A DNA stretch of 64,000 nt from Marivita sp046592965 (GCF_046592965.1 NZ_JBISBV010000002.1:124001-188000), one strand, 5' to 3'. Positions 17,198-27,068 are shown, numbered from the stretch's first letter. Made by a program: numbers and translations. The notes: generated by a model not told the origin, from the letters alone.

Positions 17198-18067
17198 TCA
17201 CCGCGACGGGCGGATCAGCGATCCTGCGCCGTGTTCCGTAAACAGCTCAAGCAGGCATGCGTTCGACACCCGACCATCAAGGATAACGACCGCGCGCACC
17301 CCATCGGCGATTGCCTTGAGAGCGGTTTCGGTTTTGGGGATCATGCCACCGGCGATCGTGCCGTCAGCAATCATCGCGGTGACATCCGCCGGCGTCATGG
17401 CGGTTACAACTTTGCCGGAATTGTCCTTGACGCCGCTCACATCCGTAAGCAGCAACAGACGATCCGCCTTGAGCGCGCCTGCAATGGCACCCGCAGCGGT
17501 GTCTCCGTTGACATTGAATGTCTCGTTCGGTTGCGTCCCGGTCCCCACCGGGGCGACGACGGGAATGATCCCCGCGTCAAACAGATCGCGCAGCACCTGG
17601 GGATTCATCTCGACCGGATTGCCGACGAACCCCAATTCGGGATCATCGACCTCGCACACCATCAAATCATCGTCTTTGCCCGACAGGCCAACGGCCCGCC
17701 CGCCCTCATCCATAATCGCTTGCACGATGCGCTTGTTCACAAGCCCGGTCAGCACCATCTCGACGACCTGAACCGTTGCCTTGTCGGTCACACGTTTGCC
17801 CCGCACGAACTCGGACTGGATGCCAAGACGCGCCAGCATCTCGTTGATCATCGGGCCGCCGCCATGCACGACAACCGGGTTGATCCCGACCTGCCGCATC
17901 AACACGATATCGCGCGCGAATTCCGCCATCGCCACATCGTCGCCCATCGCGTTGCCGCCGAATTTGACCACCACAACCGCCCCTGCATACCGCTGCATAT
18001 AGGGCAACGCTTCGGACAATGTGCGGGCGGTGGCGATCCAGTCTTGGTTCATATCTCGGGATTTCAT
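17198..18067 (-). CDS. argB: Acetylglutamate kinase
   Basis: 289 residues from ATG 18067. It phosphorylates N-acetylglutamate in arginine synthesis. Motifs: VVVVKFGGNAMGD at the N-terminus, NPVVVHGGGPMINEML, and the C-terminal MIPKTETALKAIADGVRAV, which carries the arginine-responsive end. The frame continues upstream to 18109, but a GAGGAA ribosome site 12 bases before 18067 and family alignment (MNQDWIATARTLSEALPY) support the shorter form. It is separated from engB by about 90 bases, so transcription may continue from the engB operon. Confidence 0.95.
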   Translation of the reverse strand: MKSRDMNQDWIATARTLSEALPYMQRYAGAVVVVKFGGNAMGDDVAMAEFARDIVLMRQVGINPVVVHGGGPMINEMLARLGIQSEFVRGKRVTDKATVQVVEMVLTGLVNKRIVQAIMDEGGRAVGLSGKDDDLMVCEVDDPELGFVGNPVEMNPQVLRDLFDAGIIPVVAPVGTGTQPNETFNVNGDTAAGAIAGALKADRLLLLTDVSGVKDNSGKVVTAMTPADVTAMIADGTIAGGMIPKTETALKAIADGVRAVVILDGRVSNACLLELFTEHGAGSLIRPSR

Positions 18068-18157
18068 CTGTGCTGCTTCCTCGCCAGAGCGCGGTCTGAC
18101 CGTTGCCATGTGTGCGACACCAGGGTGAGCGAGGCAAGCCGTTTTGCAAAATTCCCG

Positions 18158-18817
18158 TCAGACGAGACCGGCGATGATGCTGCGCAAGGTGGCGATCCCG
18201 TCACCTTTTTCGCTGCTCGTCAGCACCAGTTCGGGATAGGCGGCCGGATGTTTGGAAAGCTTGTCGCGCACCTGCGCAAGCAGGCTGTCATATTGCGCTG
18301 GTTTGATCTTGTCCGCCTTGGTCAGGACGACCTGAAAGGTCACCGCACTTTTATCAAGCAGTGTCATGATGTCTTCATCAACCGCTTTTATGCCGTGCCG
18401 GCTGTCAACCAACACAAAGGCACGCCGCAGACTGGCCCGCCCTGACAGATATTGTTTGAGCAGCGCCTGCCATTTTTCAACCACGTCAACCGGCGCGTTG
18501 GCATATCCATAGCCGGGCAGGTCAACGAGGTAACGCTCGTCCCCGAGTGTGAAAAAGTTGATCTCTTGCGTCCGGCCCGGCGTATTGGACGCCCGCGCCA
18601 GTGCCTTGCGTCCGGTGATCGCGTTGATAAGCGACGATTTTCCAACGTTCGAGCGACCGGCAAAGCAAACTTCGATCCGATCATCAGCCGGCAGCCCGGA
18701 CATCGCGACCACCCCTTTGAGGAAATCGACCTCTCCGGCGAATAGCTTGCGGCCCTGTTCGCGCATTGCATCGTCGGGCTCTTCGGCCAAGGGGAAGGGC
18801 AGGCGCATTTCAGACAT
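18158..18817 (-). CDS. engB: Ribosome biogenesis GTPase EngB/YsxC
   Basis: 219 residues. It is a TrmE-Era-type GTPase needed for large ribosomal subunit assembly. G motifs: GRSNVGKSSLINA (G1, about residue 57), NTPGRTQ (G2), DLPGYGYA (G3), LTKADK (G4) and TSSEKGDGI (G5). Its start (MSEMRLPF) overlaps the MOSC gene stop by eight bases, which decides this start over the upstream in-frame one at 18850. Confidence 0.96.
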   Translation of the reverse strand: MSEMRLPFPLAEEPDDAMREQGRKLFAGEVDFLKGVVAMSGLPADDRIEVCFAGRSNVGKSSLINAITGRKALARASNTPGRTQEINFFTLGDERYLVDLPGYGYANAPVDVVEKWQALLKQYLSGRASLRRAFVLVDSRHGIKAVDEDIMTLLDKSAVTFQVVLTKADKIKPAQYDSLLAQVRDKLSKHPAAYPELVLTSSEKGDGIATLRSIIAGLV

Positions 18818-19553
18818 GGGAGACCTCATCACCGATGGAAACCAGGCCACCTTCGATCACTTCGGCCCTGACCGAAAAGTCCCGGTGACCCAAACTTTCA
18901 AGCGCGCCAAGCACATCGGCGTCGCGCACCCCCGTTTCGGGATTGCTATGGGTCGATTTGCACCGCTCCGTGCGTTCGAGAACGCGCATTCGGGCATGGC
19001 CGAGTTGGACCTCGTGCCCTTCCCATGCAAATTCGTCCCATGCGTCAATGCCGTCGATCCAGATATTGCCGCGCCAGCGCTGTCTCGACAGCGGCTTGCC
19101 GATCACATGTTCCACAGCGCTATGAGAGCCATGATTACACAGCGTGACGCTGGGAAATTCGCTGTCGGTGAAAGCCGGGCCCTGCGCGCGAACGATCCGT
19201 GCCGGGGTCAACGCGTCGTCGGTAGAAAGGGTTTTGACCCACTCCAGAAAGCGTCCTTGATCCTTGTCTGGATCGAATGTCAGGTCAGGCTTGTTTGGAT
19301 GGCACAACGTCACCTGGCCCGTTGCCACGTCATAAGACGCGGTGATGGCCATCAATGCCGGAATTTTGGCAACCCGGCAGAAATTTCCACAGCTTGCCCA
19401 TTCCATGCCATCGACCGTCGACCGTTCGTGTGCGACGGCCCAAAGTCGGTCGAACGGCATGGCTTTGCCTGCCTCAAGCATCACCTCTTGCAGCGACTCC
19501 CGACCATGACTTTTGATCGGGTGCCGCCATATTTCGGTGATATGCGCGGTCAT
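18810..19553 (-). CDS. MOSC-domain protein
   Basis: 247 residues. The N-terminal beta-barrel-like segment (HITEIWRHPIKSHGRESL) followed by a MOSC core is typical of proteins related to the molybdenum-cofactor sulfurase C-terminus. The candidate cofactor-handling cysteine lies in ERCKSTHSNPETG near residue 199. MOSC proteins carry sulfur or reduce N-hydroxylated compounds using Mo cofactor; the substrate here is unknown. It is sandwiched between yidC and engB with overlaps on both sides, so it is translated together with them. Confidence 0.88.
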   Translation of the reverse strand: MTAHITEIWRHPIKSHGRESLQEVMLEAGKAMPFDRLWAVAHERSTVDGMEWASCGNFCRVAKIPALMAITASYDVATGQVTLCHPNKPDLTFDPDKDQGRFLEWVKTLSTDDALTPARIVRAQGPAFTDSEFPSVTLCNHGSHSAVEHVIGKPLSRQRWRGNIWIDGIDAWDEFAWEGHEVQLGHARMRVLERTERCKSTHSNPETGVRDADVLGALESLGHRDFSVRAEVIEGGLVSIGDEVSHV

Positions 19554-21364
19554 TTCTTACCGGTTTTCGCGCGCGGCTTGACGCTGGATTTGATGTTACC
19601 AAAGACATCCGGCTTATATCCTTGCGAGCGCATGATGAGGTACTGCTGGGTAAACGTGATCGTGTTGTTCGCGATCCAGTAGACCACCAGACCACTGGCA
19701 AACCCCCCCAGCATGAACATGAAGACCCACGGCATCCAGGCAAAGATCATCGCTTGCGTCGGATCGGTGGGGGCCGGGTTCAATTTCTGCTGCAGCCACA
19801 TCGAAATGCCAAGAAGCAGCGGAAGAATACCGATGAAGATCAACGCCAAGATGGTTCCCGCCTCCGGCGCCGGCCAGGGGAACAGACCGAAAAAGTTGAA
19901 AATCGACGTCGGATCGGGCGATGACAGATCCTGAAACGGCCCCAGCCACGGCGCATGGCGCAATTCCAGAGTGACGAAAATAACCTTGTAGAGCGAAAAG
20001 AAGATCGGGATCTGCATCAGGATCGGCAAACAACCCGAGGCCGGGTTCACCTTTTCCTTTTTATACATCTCCATCATTTCCTGCTGCAGCTTTTGACGGT
20101 CGTCGCCAGCGCGCTCCTTGATTTTCTCCATCTCCGGCTGAAGCTCTTTCATCTTCGCCATGGAGACATAAGACTTGTACGCCAGCGGAAACAGCAAGGC
20201 CTTGATGATGAGTGTGAGGGCGATGATCGACCAGCCCATGTTTCCGATCAATTGGTTGAGGTGATGCAGCAACCAGAAAATCGGCTTGGTCAGGAAAAAG
20301 AACCATCCCCAGTCGATGCTGTCGATAAACCGGTCAACGCCGCTCTCCTGGTAGTCGCGGATGGTTTCCCATTCCTTGGCACCGGCAAACAACTGGGTTT
20401 GGACCTGTTGTGTCTGGCCCGGTGCGATGGTCAACGTCGATTGCACCACTTCGGTCTGATAGATATTGCTGGCCTGGTTGTACTTGGCAACCTGTCGGTA
20501 TGGCGTGTTGGTTTGCGGGATGACGGTGGTCATCCAGTAGTGATCGGTAAACCCAATCCATCCGTTTTCGGAAACCTGCGTCACCTCGGCGCGTGCACCC
20601 TGTGACGGGACGACGGCGAAATCCGTCATGTCGTCGTAGTCGATTTCCGACAATGTGCCGTCCGCCATCGCGACGACACCTTCGTGAAGAATGAAAAAGT
20701 TTTTCAAGTCCTGTGGCTCACCATGCCGCGCGATCAGCCCGTAAGGTGCAGCAGAAAGCGTGTTTTCGGTCGTGTTTTCAATGGATTGCGTGATGTTGAA
20801 CATGTACTCATCATCAACTTCAATCTGGCGCCGATACGTGATCCCCGACGGACTCTCCCAACGCAATGTGACGGGGCTGTCGGGCGACAGCGTTTCGCCG
20901 CTTTCCAGTGTCCACGGCGTCATCACACTCGGCACATCATCCACGCCGAGACCGCCGCCAGGAGCCCAGCCGAAAACGGCATAGTAGGGCGCTTCGGATC
21001 CAACAGGGTTGAGAAGATGAACGATGTCTGAATTTTTATCCGTGGTGAGCCGGTAATTTTTCAGTGACAGATCGTCGATCCGGCCCCCGGCGAGGGAAAT
21101 GGAGCCGATCAGGCTTTCTGTCTCAATGGGAACGCGCGGTGCATCGGCAATTTCCGGCGGCGCGGATTGCGTTGTGGCGGCGGTGCCGTCTTGCGCAGCC
21201 TCAGGGGTGGCCGCGATCGTTGGTGATGCGGTGTCCGAAGCAGGCGGCAAAGCGTTTTCCGGATCGACGGCGGTTTCCGGCGGCGGGAACAATACAAACC
21301 ACCCCAGAATGATCGCAAAGCTAAGCGCTGTTGCGATAAGTAGATTCTTGTTCTGATCGTCCAT
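19550..21364 (-). CDS. yidC: Membrane protein insertase YidC
   Basis: 604 residues, the usual proteobacterial length. An N-terminal membrane anchor (MDDQNKNLLIATALSFAII) precedes a large periplasmic domain. The C-terminal 60K insertase core includes YKSYVSMAKMKELQPEMEKI, the NPASGCLPILMQIPIFFSLY loop and VYWIANNTITFTQQYLIM. The ATG at 21364 is chosen because it starts the anchor; the frame runs 33 codons further. The stop overlaps the MOSC start (ATGA). It inserts and folds inner-membrane proteins with Sec. Confidence 0.97.
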   Translation of the reverse strand: MDDQNKNLLIATALSFAIILGWFVLFPPPETAVDPENALPPASDTASPTIAATPEAAQDGTAATTQSAPPEIADAPRVPIETESLIGSISLAGGRIDDLSLKNYRLTTDKNSDIVHLLNPVGSEAPYYAVFGWAPGGGLGVDDVPSVMTPWTLESGETLSPDSPVTLRWESPSGITYRRQIEVDDEYMFNITQSIENTTENTLSAAPYGLIARHGEPQDLKNFFILHEGVVAMADGTLSEIDYDDMTDFAVVPSQGARAEVTQVSENGWIGFTDHYWMTTVIPQTNTPYRQVAKYNQASNIYQTEVVQSTLTIAPGQTQQVQTQLFAGAKEWETIRDYQESGVDRFIDSIDWGWFFFLTKPIFWLLHHLNQLIGNMGWSIIALTLIIKALLFPLAYKSYVSMAKMKELQPEMEKIKERAGDDRQKLQQEMMEMYKKEKVNPASGCLPILMQIPIFFSLYKVIFVTLELRHAPWLGPFQDLSSPDPTSIFNFFGLFPWPAPEAGTILALIFIGILPLLLGISMWLQQKLNPAPTDPTQAMIFAWMPWVFMFMLGGFASGLVVYWIANNTITFTQQYLIMRSQGYKPDVFGNIKSSVKPRAKTGKK

Positions 21365-21517
21365 CGGAGACCGCCATCTGTGTTTTCGGATTATCGCAGC
21401 GTTCAACAGGCCTCGTGCATGAAGGTCAAGCAGATTCACCGCGCAGACTGTGCTGCAGGGCAATTGTCGCGTGTTGCCGGTTGCGTTGATGTCGGCGCAA
21501 AGACGAAACCTCAGGGT

Positions 21518-23050
21518 TTACTTGACCCGTCGGAGCGTTGTGCCCGCGTTCACGTCGGATGCGGTTTGTGTGTCCTGCAACCACTCATTGCAGGTCTTGA
21601 GCGACATAGGCTTCGCAAACAGAAATCCTTGCGCATATGTGCAACCCAGCTCGCGAAGTACTCCGTGTTCGCCCAACGTTTCCACACCTTCGGCAAGCGC
21701 ATCAAGGCCCAAGCGCTCTGTCATCCCGAGAATGGCGCTCAACATGCGCTTGGTCTCTATCCGCTTGTCGACACCTGCTACCAGGCTTCGATCAATTTTC
21801 AAACGGTTCAGCGGTAGACGCTGCAATGTCGTGATTGAGGAATGGCCAGTCCCAAAGTCATCCAGATCAAGACGGCATCCAAAATCGGCGAGGGCTTTCA
21901 GATTGTGCCATGCGATATCGTCGTTCTGGTTGGTGAGCGTGGTCTCGGCGATGTCGAGGACGAGCCTGTTTGATGTCAGACCAAACTGATCAAGGCTTCG
22001 CGAGATCCGCTCGCACAGCTCTGGATTGCGCAATTCTTCCGTGGAAACGTTGATGCTGACGGTCGGCACGTCAAACCCGGCCCGGTCCCACGATTGCAGT
22101 GCGTTCAATCCTTGTGCCAGCATGATGTCACCCAGCCGGTCCATCTGGCCGATCTCTTTCAGAATTCCGAGAAACTCGCCTGGCTGGAGCACTCCGCGCG
22201 TCGTGTGTTCCCACCGTGCCAAAGCCTCCATACCCGTTACAGCGCCGGAACGCAGACTGATTTGAGGTTGGAAATGGGCTTGTAGCTCTCCATTTTCCAA
22301 TGCAGCGGTCAATTCGTCGCGCAGCGCATGCCTCGATTGGAACTGGCGCGACAGTTTTTCGGACCAGATGCGTATTGTCGATGCGCCGTTCAACATCGCT
22401 TCGTCCAGAGCCGACGAACCGGAGTCCAGCCACGTTTCCGCGCTCACGCCGCGTCTGAAACTCAGCGAGGACGCGATACCAACCGCTGTCGAAACGTAGC
22501 GTGTCGTGCCCACCACCGACAACGGTTCCTCGACAGCCTCGCGCACGCGCTTGCCGATATCCAGAAGGTTGTCGAGTTTGAGGCGAAAGCCTGGCGCAAT
22601 CAACAGAACAAGCCGATCATCCCCTGCCTGTAACACGAAATCTGACTCTCGAAGAACCGACTCCAGCCGACGTTTCAGGATCTGGCGCGCCTCGTCGGTG
22701 GCGCTGAATCCCAAGCTGTGGGAAATGTCGTCAAGCCCGGTGAGACCGAGATGAAAACAGGCGGTCGTCTGGCCGCTGCGTTGCGCCCTGTTCAAGAAAT
22801 CCTGGGCAATTTCTTCGAGTTTAGGCAATTCTGCCGGGATCGCAGCGCCGTTGCCATACAGCTTCCCAAAGCCGCCGGTCAAAGCGTACACGAGCGGGGT
22901 CAGCAGGGCGCAGAATACCAAAAGCACTTCGCCTCCGCCCCAATAGGCGACGAGACAGAGCGCCGGCAGAAACGCCAGCATGTGCGCGCCGCGCAGCGAA
23001 CGCTGGAGTGCCTGCTTAATTCCGGAAAAATTCAACGATACCCGTGCCAT
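21518..23050 (-). CDS. EAL-domain phosphodiesterase with degenerate GGDEF domain
   Basis: 510 residues. Two membrane helices (about residues 23-60) are followed by a GGDEF-like domain in which the signature is replaced by QAGDDRL, so diguanylate cyclase activity is unlikely. The EAL domain is mostly intact: MEALARWE (about 280), VSINVSTEELRN, LDDFGTGHSS (about 393), LPLNRLKIDRS and LAEGVETLGE. The motif normally read as E-[IL]-T-E is LDIAE here, a conservative Glu-to-Asp change at a metal-binding position. It probably degrades cyclic di-GMP at the membrane, with the GGDEF remnant as a regulatory domain. It is not obviously in an operon. Confidence 0.9.
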   Translation of the reverse strand: MARVSLNFSGIKQALQRSLRGAHMLAFLPALCLVAYWGGGEVLLVFCALLTPLVYALTGGFGKLYGNGAAIPAELPKLEEIAQDFLNRAQRSGQTTACFHLGLTGLDDISHSLGFSATDEARQILKRRLESVLRESDFVLQAGDDRLVLLIAPGFRLKLDNLLDIGKRVREAVEEPLSVVGTTRYVSTAVGIASSLSFRRGVSAETWLDSGSSALDEAMLNGASTIRIWSEKLSRQFQSRHALRDELTAALENGELQAHFQPQISLRSGAVTGMEALARWEHTTRGVLQPGEFLGILKEIGQMDRLGDIMLAQGLNALQSWDRAGFDVPTVSINVSTEELRNPELCERISRSLDQFGLTSNRLVLDIAETTLTNQNDDIAWHNLKALADFGCRLDLDDFGTGHSSITTLQRLPLNRLKIDRSLVAGVDKRIETKRMLSAILGMTERLGLDALAEGVETLGEHGVLRELGCTYAQGFLFAKPMSLKTCNEWLQDTQTASDVNAGTTLRRVK

Positions 23051-23058
23051 GACCCTGC

Positions 23059-23076
23059 CCTGAATAACTCTTCAGG
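23059..23076 (-). terminator. Weak hairpin between ttcA and the EAL gene
   Basis: Six-base perfect stem CCTGAA/TTCAGG with a six-base loop, 30 bases after the ttcA stop and just ahead of the EAL gene start. No T run. It could be a weak terminator for ttcA or a leader structure of the EAL gene. Confidence 0.3.
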
Positions 23077-23105
23077 AACATCGCATCGTCAGGGTGATCA
23101 AACGT

Positions 23106-23987
23106 TTAACGCAGTCTGGGAATATCTCTTGGATTTTCTTCAATCTCAACAGACTTGGTAAAAAGCGACTTGAAATCAAAGAGATCGCTGTCCAGAAGGT
23201 GAGAGGGGCGGGCGTTCGTCAGGGCGCGAAACATCACCTGCCGCCGACCCGGGCTGTTCTTTTCCCAACCATCGAGAATCGCCTTCACCTGCTGCCGTTG
23301 CAACCCGTCCTGACTGCCACAAAGGTCGCACGGAATAATCGGATACCTCATGGCCGTGGCGAATTTCTCGCAATCGGCCTCGGCGACATGCGCCAACGGG
23401 CGATAGACGAAGAGGTCGCCGTCTTCATTGACCAGTTTGGGCGGCATGGTCGCCAATCGGCCGCCATGGAACAGGTTCATGAAAAAGGTTTCCAGGATGT
23501 CGTCGCGATGATGGCCAAGAACGACCGCTGAGCAACCTTCCTCGCGCGCGATCCGGTAAAGGTTGCCGCGCCGCAAACGTGAGCACAGCGCACAAAACGT
23601 GCGCCCGGCTGGCACTTTATCAACAACGATCGAATACGTATTCTGGTATTCGATACGGTGGGGAACGCCCATCTTTTCAAGGAACTGCGGCAATACGGTT
23701 GCCGGAAAGCCGGGCTGACCCTGATCCAGATTGCAGGCGAGAAGCTCGACCGGCAACAACCCGCGCCACTTCAATTCATGCAACACCGCCAGCAGGGTAT
23801 AGCTGTCTTTTCCACCCGATAAACACACCAACCATTTTGGCGTTTCGGCCGCGTCACGCTCGATCATCCCATAGTGCTCGATCGCCTCGCGCGCGTTTTG
23901 GACGATGCGCTTGCGCAGCTTCTTGAACTCGGTCGTCTTTGGCGCACCGTAGAACAGGGGGTGAATATCGTCAGCGTCATCCAGCAT
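23106..23987 (-). CDS. ttcA: tRNA 2-thiocytidine synthetase TtcA
   Basis: 293 residues from ATG 23987 (MLDDADDIHPLFYGAPKTTE). It adds sulfur to cytidine-32 of some tRNAs using ATP and a [4Fe-4S] cluster. The PP-loop CLSGGKDSYTLL, the CxxC pair in FCALCSRLRRG, GHHRDDILETFFMN and a third cysteine region in IPCDLCGSQ are visible. The frame extends to a TTG at 24023, but the shorter start matches the family. It is 42 bases after hrpB. Confidence 0.95.
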   Translation of the reverse strand: MLDDADDIHPLFYGAPKTTEFKKLRKRIVQNAREAIEHYGMIERDAAETPKWLVCLSGGKDSYTLLAVLHELKWRGLLPVELLACNLDQGQPGFPATVLPQFLEKMGVPHRIEYQNTYSIVVDKVPAGRTFCALCSRLRRGNLYRIAREEGCSAVVLGHHRDDILETFFMNLFHGGRLATMPPKLVNEDGDLFVYRPLAHVAEADCEKFATAMRYPIIPCDLCGSQDGLQRQQVKAILDGWEKNSPGRRQVMFRALTNARPSHLLDSDLFDFKSLFTKSVEIEENPRDIPRLR

Positions 23988-24029
23988 GAACGCGGATCTA
24001 CGGCGGAATTTCGGGTGCGGCAAGCCCCT

Positions 24030-26480
24030 TCAGCGCGGTCGCGGCTTTGCCCGCAAGGTCGGATCTGCTTGCGTCGGATCTTCGGGCCAGGGATGTTTCG
24101 GATACGCCGCGCGCATGTCTTTTCGCACATCTGCATATGACCCGGCCCAGAAGCCGGGCAAATCCATCGTCGTCTGCACCGGGCGTCGTGCGGGCGACAA
24201 AAGCGTGACGCGAAGCGCTGTGTTGCCGACCTTTGGATGTGTGGTTTGGCCGAAAAGTTCCTGTAAGCGCAGCGTGATTTCGGGGTGCTCACCTGAATAA
24301 TCAATCGCGATTTCGCGCCCCAGCGGTGTCGTGAAGCGGGCAGGGACCATCTGGTCAAGTCGTTGCATCGCAGACCAGTCAAGCATCGCGCGCAGTGGCG
24401 GCAAAAGGTCGAATTTCTTCCAGTCCGACTGGCTGCGCACACCGCCGAGATGCGGCAAAAGCCAGGTTTCGAGTGTCTGCATCAGCGCATCGTCGGACAT
24501 ATCCGGCAGATCCAGACCGGCATCGCGCGCAATTGCGATACGCGCCAGAAAGCGCCGCGCAGCGTCGGTTTTGGCAGGTTCAAGGCCAAGATCACGCACC
24601 CCGCCGAGCATCGCATGGGCAAGCGCGTCTGGTGGAGCATCCTTCCAAATCCGGTCATCGAGCGCAATCGCGCCCAGTTTTTCCTGCTGACGCGCAACCA
24701 CACGCCGTTCCCGTCTGGACCACTCACACAGGCTGATCCAGTTGATTTGGTCTGCAAACAGGTCGCGCAATGCGCTTTCGGCGATCTGGACTGCCTGTCT
24801 GATGCGCGCCTCTCGCGGGTTGCCATCGAGATCGGTCGCCACGATCAATCGCGCACTGGCCAATGCATCCGCGTCGTCCATCAGCGCGCCTTTGCCACCC
24901 GATAGCTGGTAGCGCGGGGCATCGCCGGAACGCCGTAGCCCGATGCGATCCGGATAGGCGAGCGCGGCCATTTCCGCGGGTCCGAGGTCTTGTTTCTGCG
25001 GCTCTGGCGCAGCACGGCGCAGACGCTTGGCCTCTGTCGCGATGCGCTCCAGCGCAGCGCGGTTCAGCGTCTCTCGCCGCGTTTGGGCAAAGCGTTTCGG
25101 GTCGCGAAGCGCGTCAAGCCGCAGGTTGAGATCGACGCCCCCGCCCTGAACCGGATCTCTCTCGGCGATGAGGGCCGCGACAGGAGCGGCAGCCGCGCCC
25201 GCGACACTCACCATATGTGCGAGCCGGGGGTGCAGCGGTAAGCCTGCCAATACCCGCCCGTGCGGGGTAATGTGGTTCGCAGGATCAAGCGCGCCCAGCA
25301 TGCGCAACAGTGCCTGAGCCTCTGCAAAGGCCCCCTCGGGAGGAGCCGTCAGAAGCGGCAGCGCGTCTGGCTGAGCGCCCCATAATGCCAATTCAAGCGC
25401 CAGACCGGAGAGGTCGGCCGCTTCTATTTCGGCTGGCGGGAATGCCTGCAGCGCGCCATCTTCGCCCTTGCTCCACAGTTTGTACGCCACGCCTCTGCCC
25501 ACCCGTCCGGCGCGACCGGCACGTTGCGTGGCTTCGGCTTTCGTGACCTTTTCGGTCACCAACCGCGACATGCCCGAGCCGGGGTCAAACCGCGACCGCC
25601 GCGCGCGCCCGCCGTCGACGACGATGCGGATGTCCTCGATTGTCAGTGACGTTTCGGCTATGGATGTCGCAAGCACAACCTTTCGCCCCCGCGCCTCCGG
25701 AGCGATCGCATTTTGCTGTGCCTTGAACGGCATCGCACCGAACAATGGGCGAATGTGGCTGCCGGAGGGCAAACGCCCCTCCAATGCAGAATGAACGCGC
25801 CGGATTTCTCCCTCTCCGGGCAGAAACGCAAGGATGCCTCCACTGTTTTCATGCGCGGCTTTTGCGATCAGGTCCGCCATCGCCGCCTCGAAATGTGTGC
25901 CTTTGGGAAGCGGTTTGTCGAGCCAGCGCGGCTCGACCGGAAAGCTGCGCCCTTGCGAGGTCACGACGGGTGCATCCATCAAGTCGGCAACGGGTTCCGC
26001 ATCCAGTGTTGCCGACATGACCAGCAGGATCAGATCGTCGCGCAGCGCGCCCGCCACCTCGAGGCAAAGAGCAAGGCCGAGATCGCCATTGAGGGAGCGC
26101 TCGTGGAACTCGTCGAAAATCACCGCGCCGATGCCCTTCAGTTCAGGGTCCGACTGGATCATCCGGGTCAGTATGCCTTCGGTCACCACTTCGATGCAGG
26201 TGGCGCCTGATGCCTTCGCCTCACCTCGCACCCGATAACCTATGGTCTGGCCGACGGGTTCGCCCAAGGTTCTAGCCATCCGTTCCGCCGCTGCGCGCGC
26301 AGCAAGGCGACGCGGTTCGAGCATCAGGATTTTGTGCGGTGTCAGCCCCGCTTCCCGCATGGCAAGGGGCACACGGGTTGTCTTGCCGGCTCCGGGCGGG
26401 GCTTGCAAAACGGCCCGACCCTGCGCGCGCAAATGAGCCACAAGGTCAGGCAGGACGTCATCAATGGGAAGGCGGATCAT
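24030..26480 (-). CDS. hrpB: ATP-dependent RNA helicase HrpB
   Basis: 816 residues, the expected size. It is a DEAH/RHA-type helicase with Walker A PPGAGKTTRVPLA (about residue 28), a DEFHERSLNGD motif II variant (about 121) usual for HrpB, SATLDAEPV (motif III) and the C-terminal QRAGRAGRVGRG motif VI, followed by the HrpB-specific C-terminal domain. Its biological role is poorly defined. It is likely co-transcribed with ttcA. Confidence 0.95.
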   Translation of the reverse strand: MIRLPIDDVLPDLVAHLRAQGRAVLQAPPGAGKTTRVPLAMREAGLTPHKILMLEPRRLAARAAAERMARTLGEPVGQTIGYRVRGEAKASGATCIEVVTEGILTRMIQSDPELKGIGAVIFDEFHERSLNGDLGLALCLEVAGALRDDLILLVMSATLDAEPVADLMDAPVVTSQGRSFPVEPRWLDKPLPKGTHFEAAMADLIAKAAHENSGGILAFLPGEGEIRRVHSALEGRLPSGSHIRPLFGAMPFKAQQNAIAPEARGRKVVLATSIAETSLTIEDIRIVVDGGRARRSRFDPGSGMSRLVTEKVTKAEATQRAGRAGRVGRGVAYKLWSKGEDGALQAFPPAEIEAADLSGLALELALWGAQPDALPLLTAPPEGAFAEAQALLRMLGALDPANHITPHGRVLAGLPLHPRLAHMVSVAGAAAAPVAALIAERDPVQGGGVDLNLRLDALRDPKRFAQTRRETLNRAALERIATEAKRLRRAAPEPQKQDLGPAEMAALAYPDRIGLRRSGDAPRYQLSGGKGALMDDADALASARLIVATDLDGNPREARIRQAVQIAESALRDLFADQINWISLCEWSRRERRVVARQQEKLGAIALDDRIWKDAPPDALAHAMLGGVRDLGLEPAKTDAARRFLARIAIARDAGLDLPDMSDDALMQTLETWLLPHLGGVRSQSDWKKFDLLPPLRAMLDWSAMQRLDQMVPARFTTPLGREIAIDYSGEHPEITLRLQELFGQTTHPKVGNTALRVTLLSPARRPVQTTMDLPGFWAGSYADVRKDMRAAYPKHPWPEDPTQADPTLRAKPRPR

Positions 26481-26520
26481 GGCGTGTTCTAATCCGGGTT
26501 GGTCCGGCCCGGCAAGGCGA

Positions 26521-26901
26521 TCAGGTGTCTTCGGCCGGGAACGCCTTCAGGCACGCGGTCGCTCCGCGTTCCGCGGCGCGTGCGAGGCCGGGCAGATCCT
26601 TGGCAAGCTGGGCGTCGCGCAACATCAGAGTGGTGCGGTCGATCGCGACACGTCGCGTGACGGGATAGGTTTCGCGGTCCCAGCAGGGGACAAATCGGTC
26701 CTCGTCAATCCGGCAACTGGTGAAGACGCGGCGGGTGCGGAATTCGGTCACGTGATCGAACCCGCGCGAGAGTGTTTTGGCAATCTCGGCACGTTCCTTC
26801 AGCGCCGCGCGATACGGTGCTGCGGCATCGTTGATGCAGCGCTCCTGCGGAGTAGCGCAGGCGGCCAGAAGAAGCAGACAAAAGGGGATGATGCGCAGCA
26901 T
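26521..26901 (-). CDS. Putative lipoprotein
   Basis: 126 residues. A clear lipoprotein signal (MLRIIPFCLLLLAAC, Cys about residue 15) suggests membrane anchoring in the periplasm. The mature part has four further cysteines (ERCIND, TSCRID, VPCWDR, TACLKA), which could form two disulfides. I do not recognise a family. The gene is 40 bases upstream of hrpB on the same strand. Confidence 0.7.
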   Translation of the reverse strand: MLRIIPFCLLLLAACATPQERCINDAAAPYRAALKERAEIAKTLSRGFDHVTEFRTRRVFTSCRIDEDRFVPCWDRETYPVTRRVAIDRTTLMLRDAQLAKDLPGLARAAERGATACLKAFPAEDT

Positions 26902-27068
26902 GGCCAGAGGGTAGCCCGGCGTAAGGGTTCGGGCAATGGCAGAGTGGGCGCTTTGATCCGCTGCGCGGGCACTGTCTGAATGCCGGAGATCGGAAAGTCT
27001 TTGTTCGGGGGATGAAAGATGTGTGAGCGAAATTATCTATAAGGCATCGCAAACCAGGGAGATGCTTT

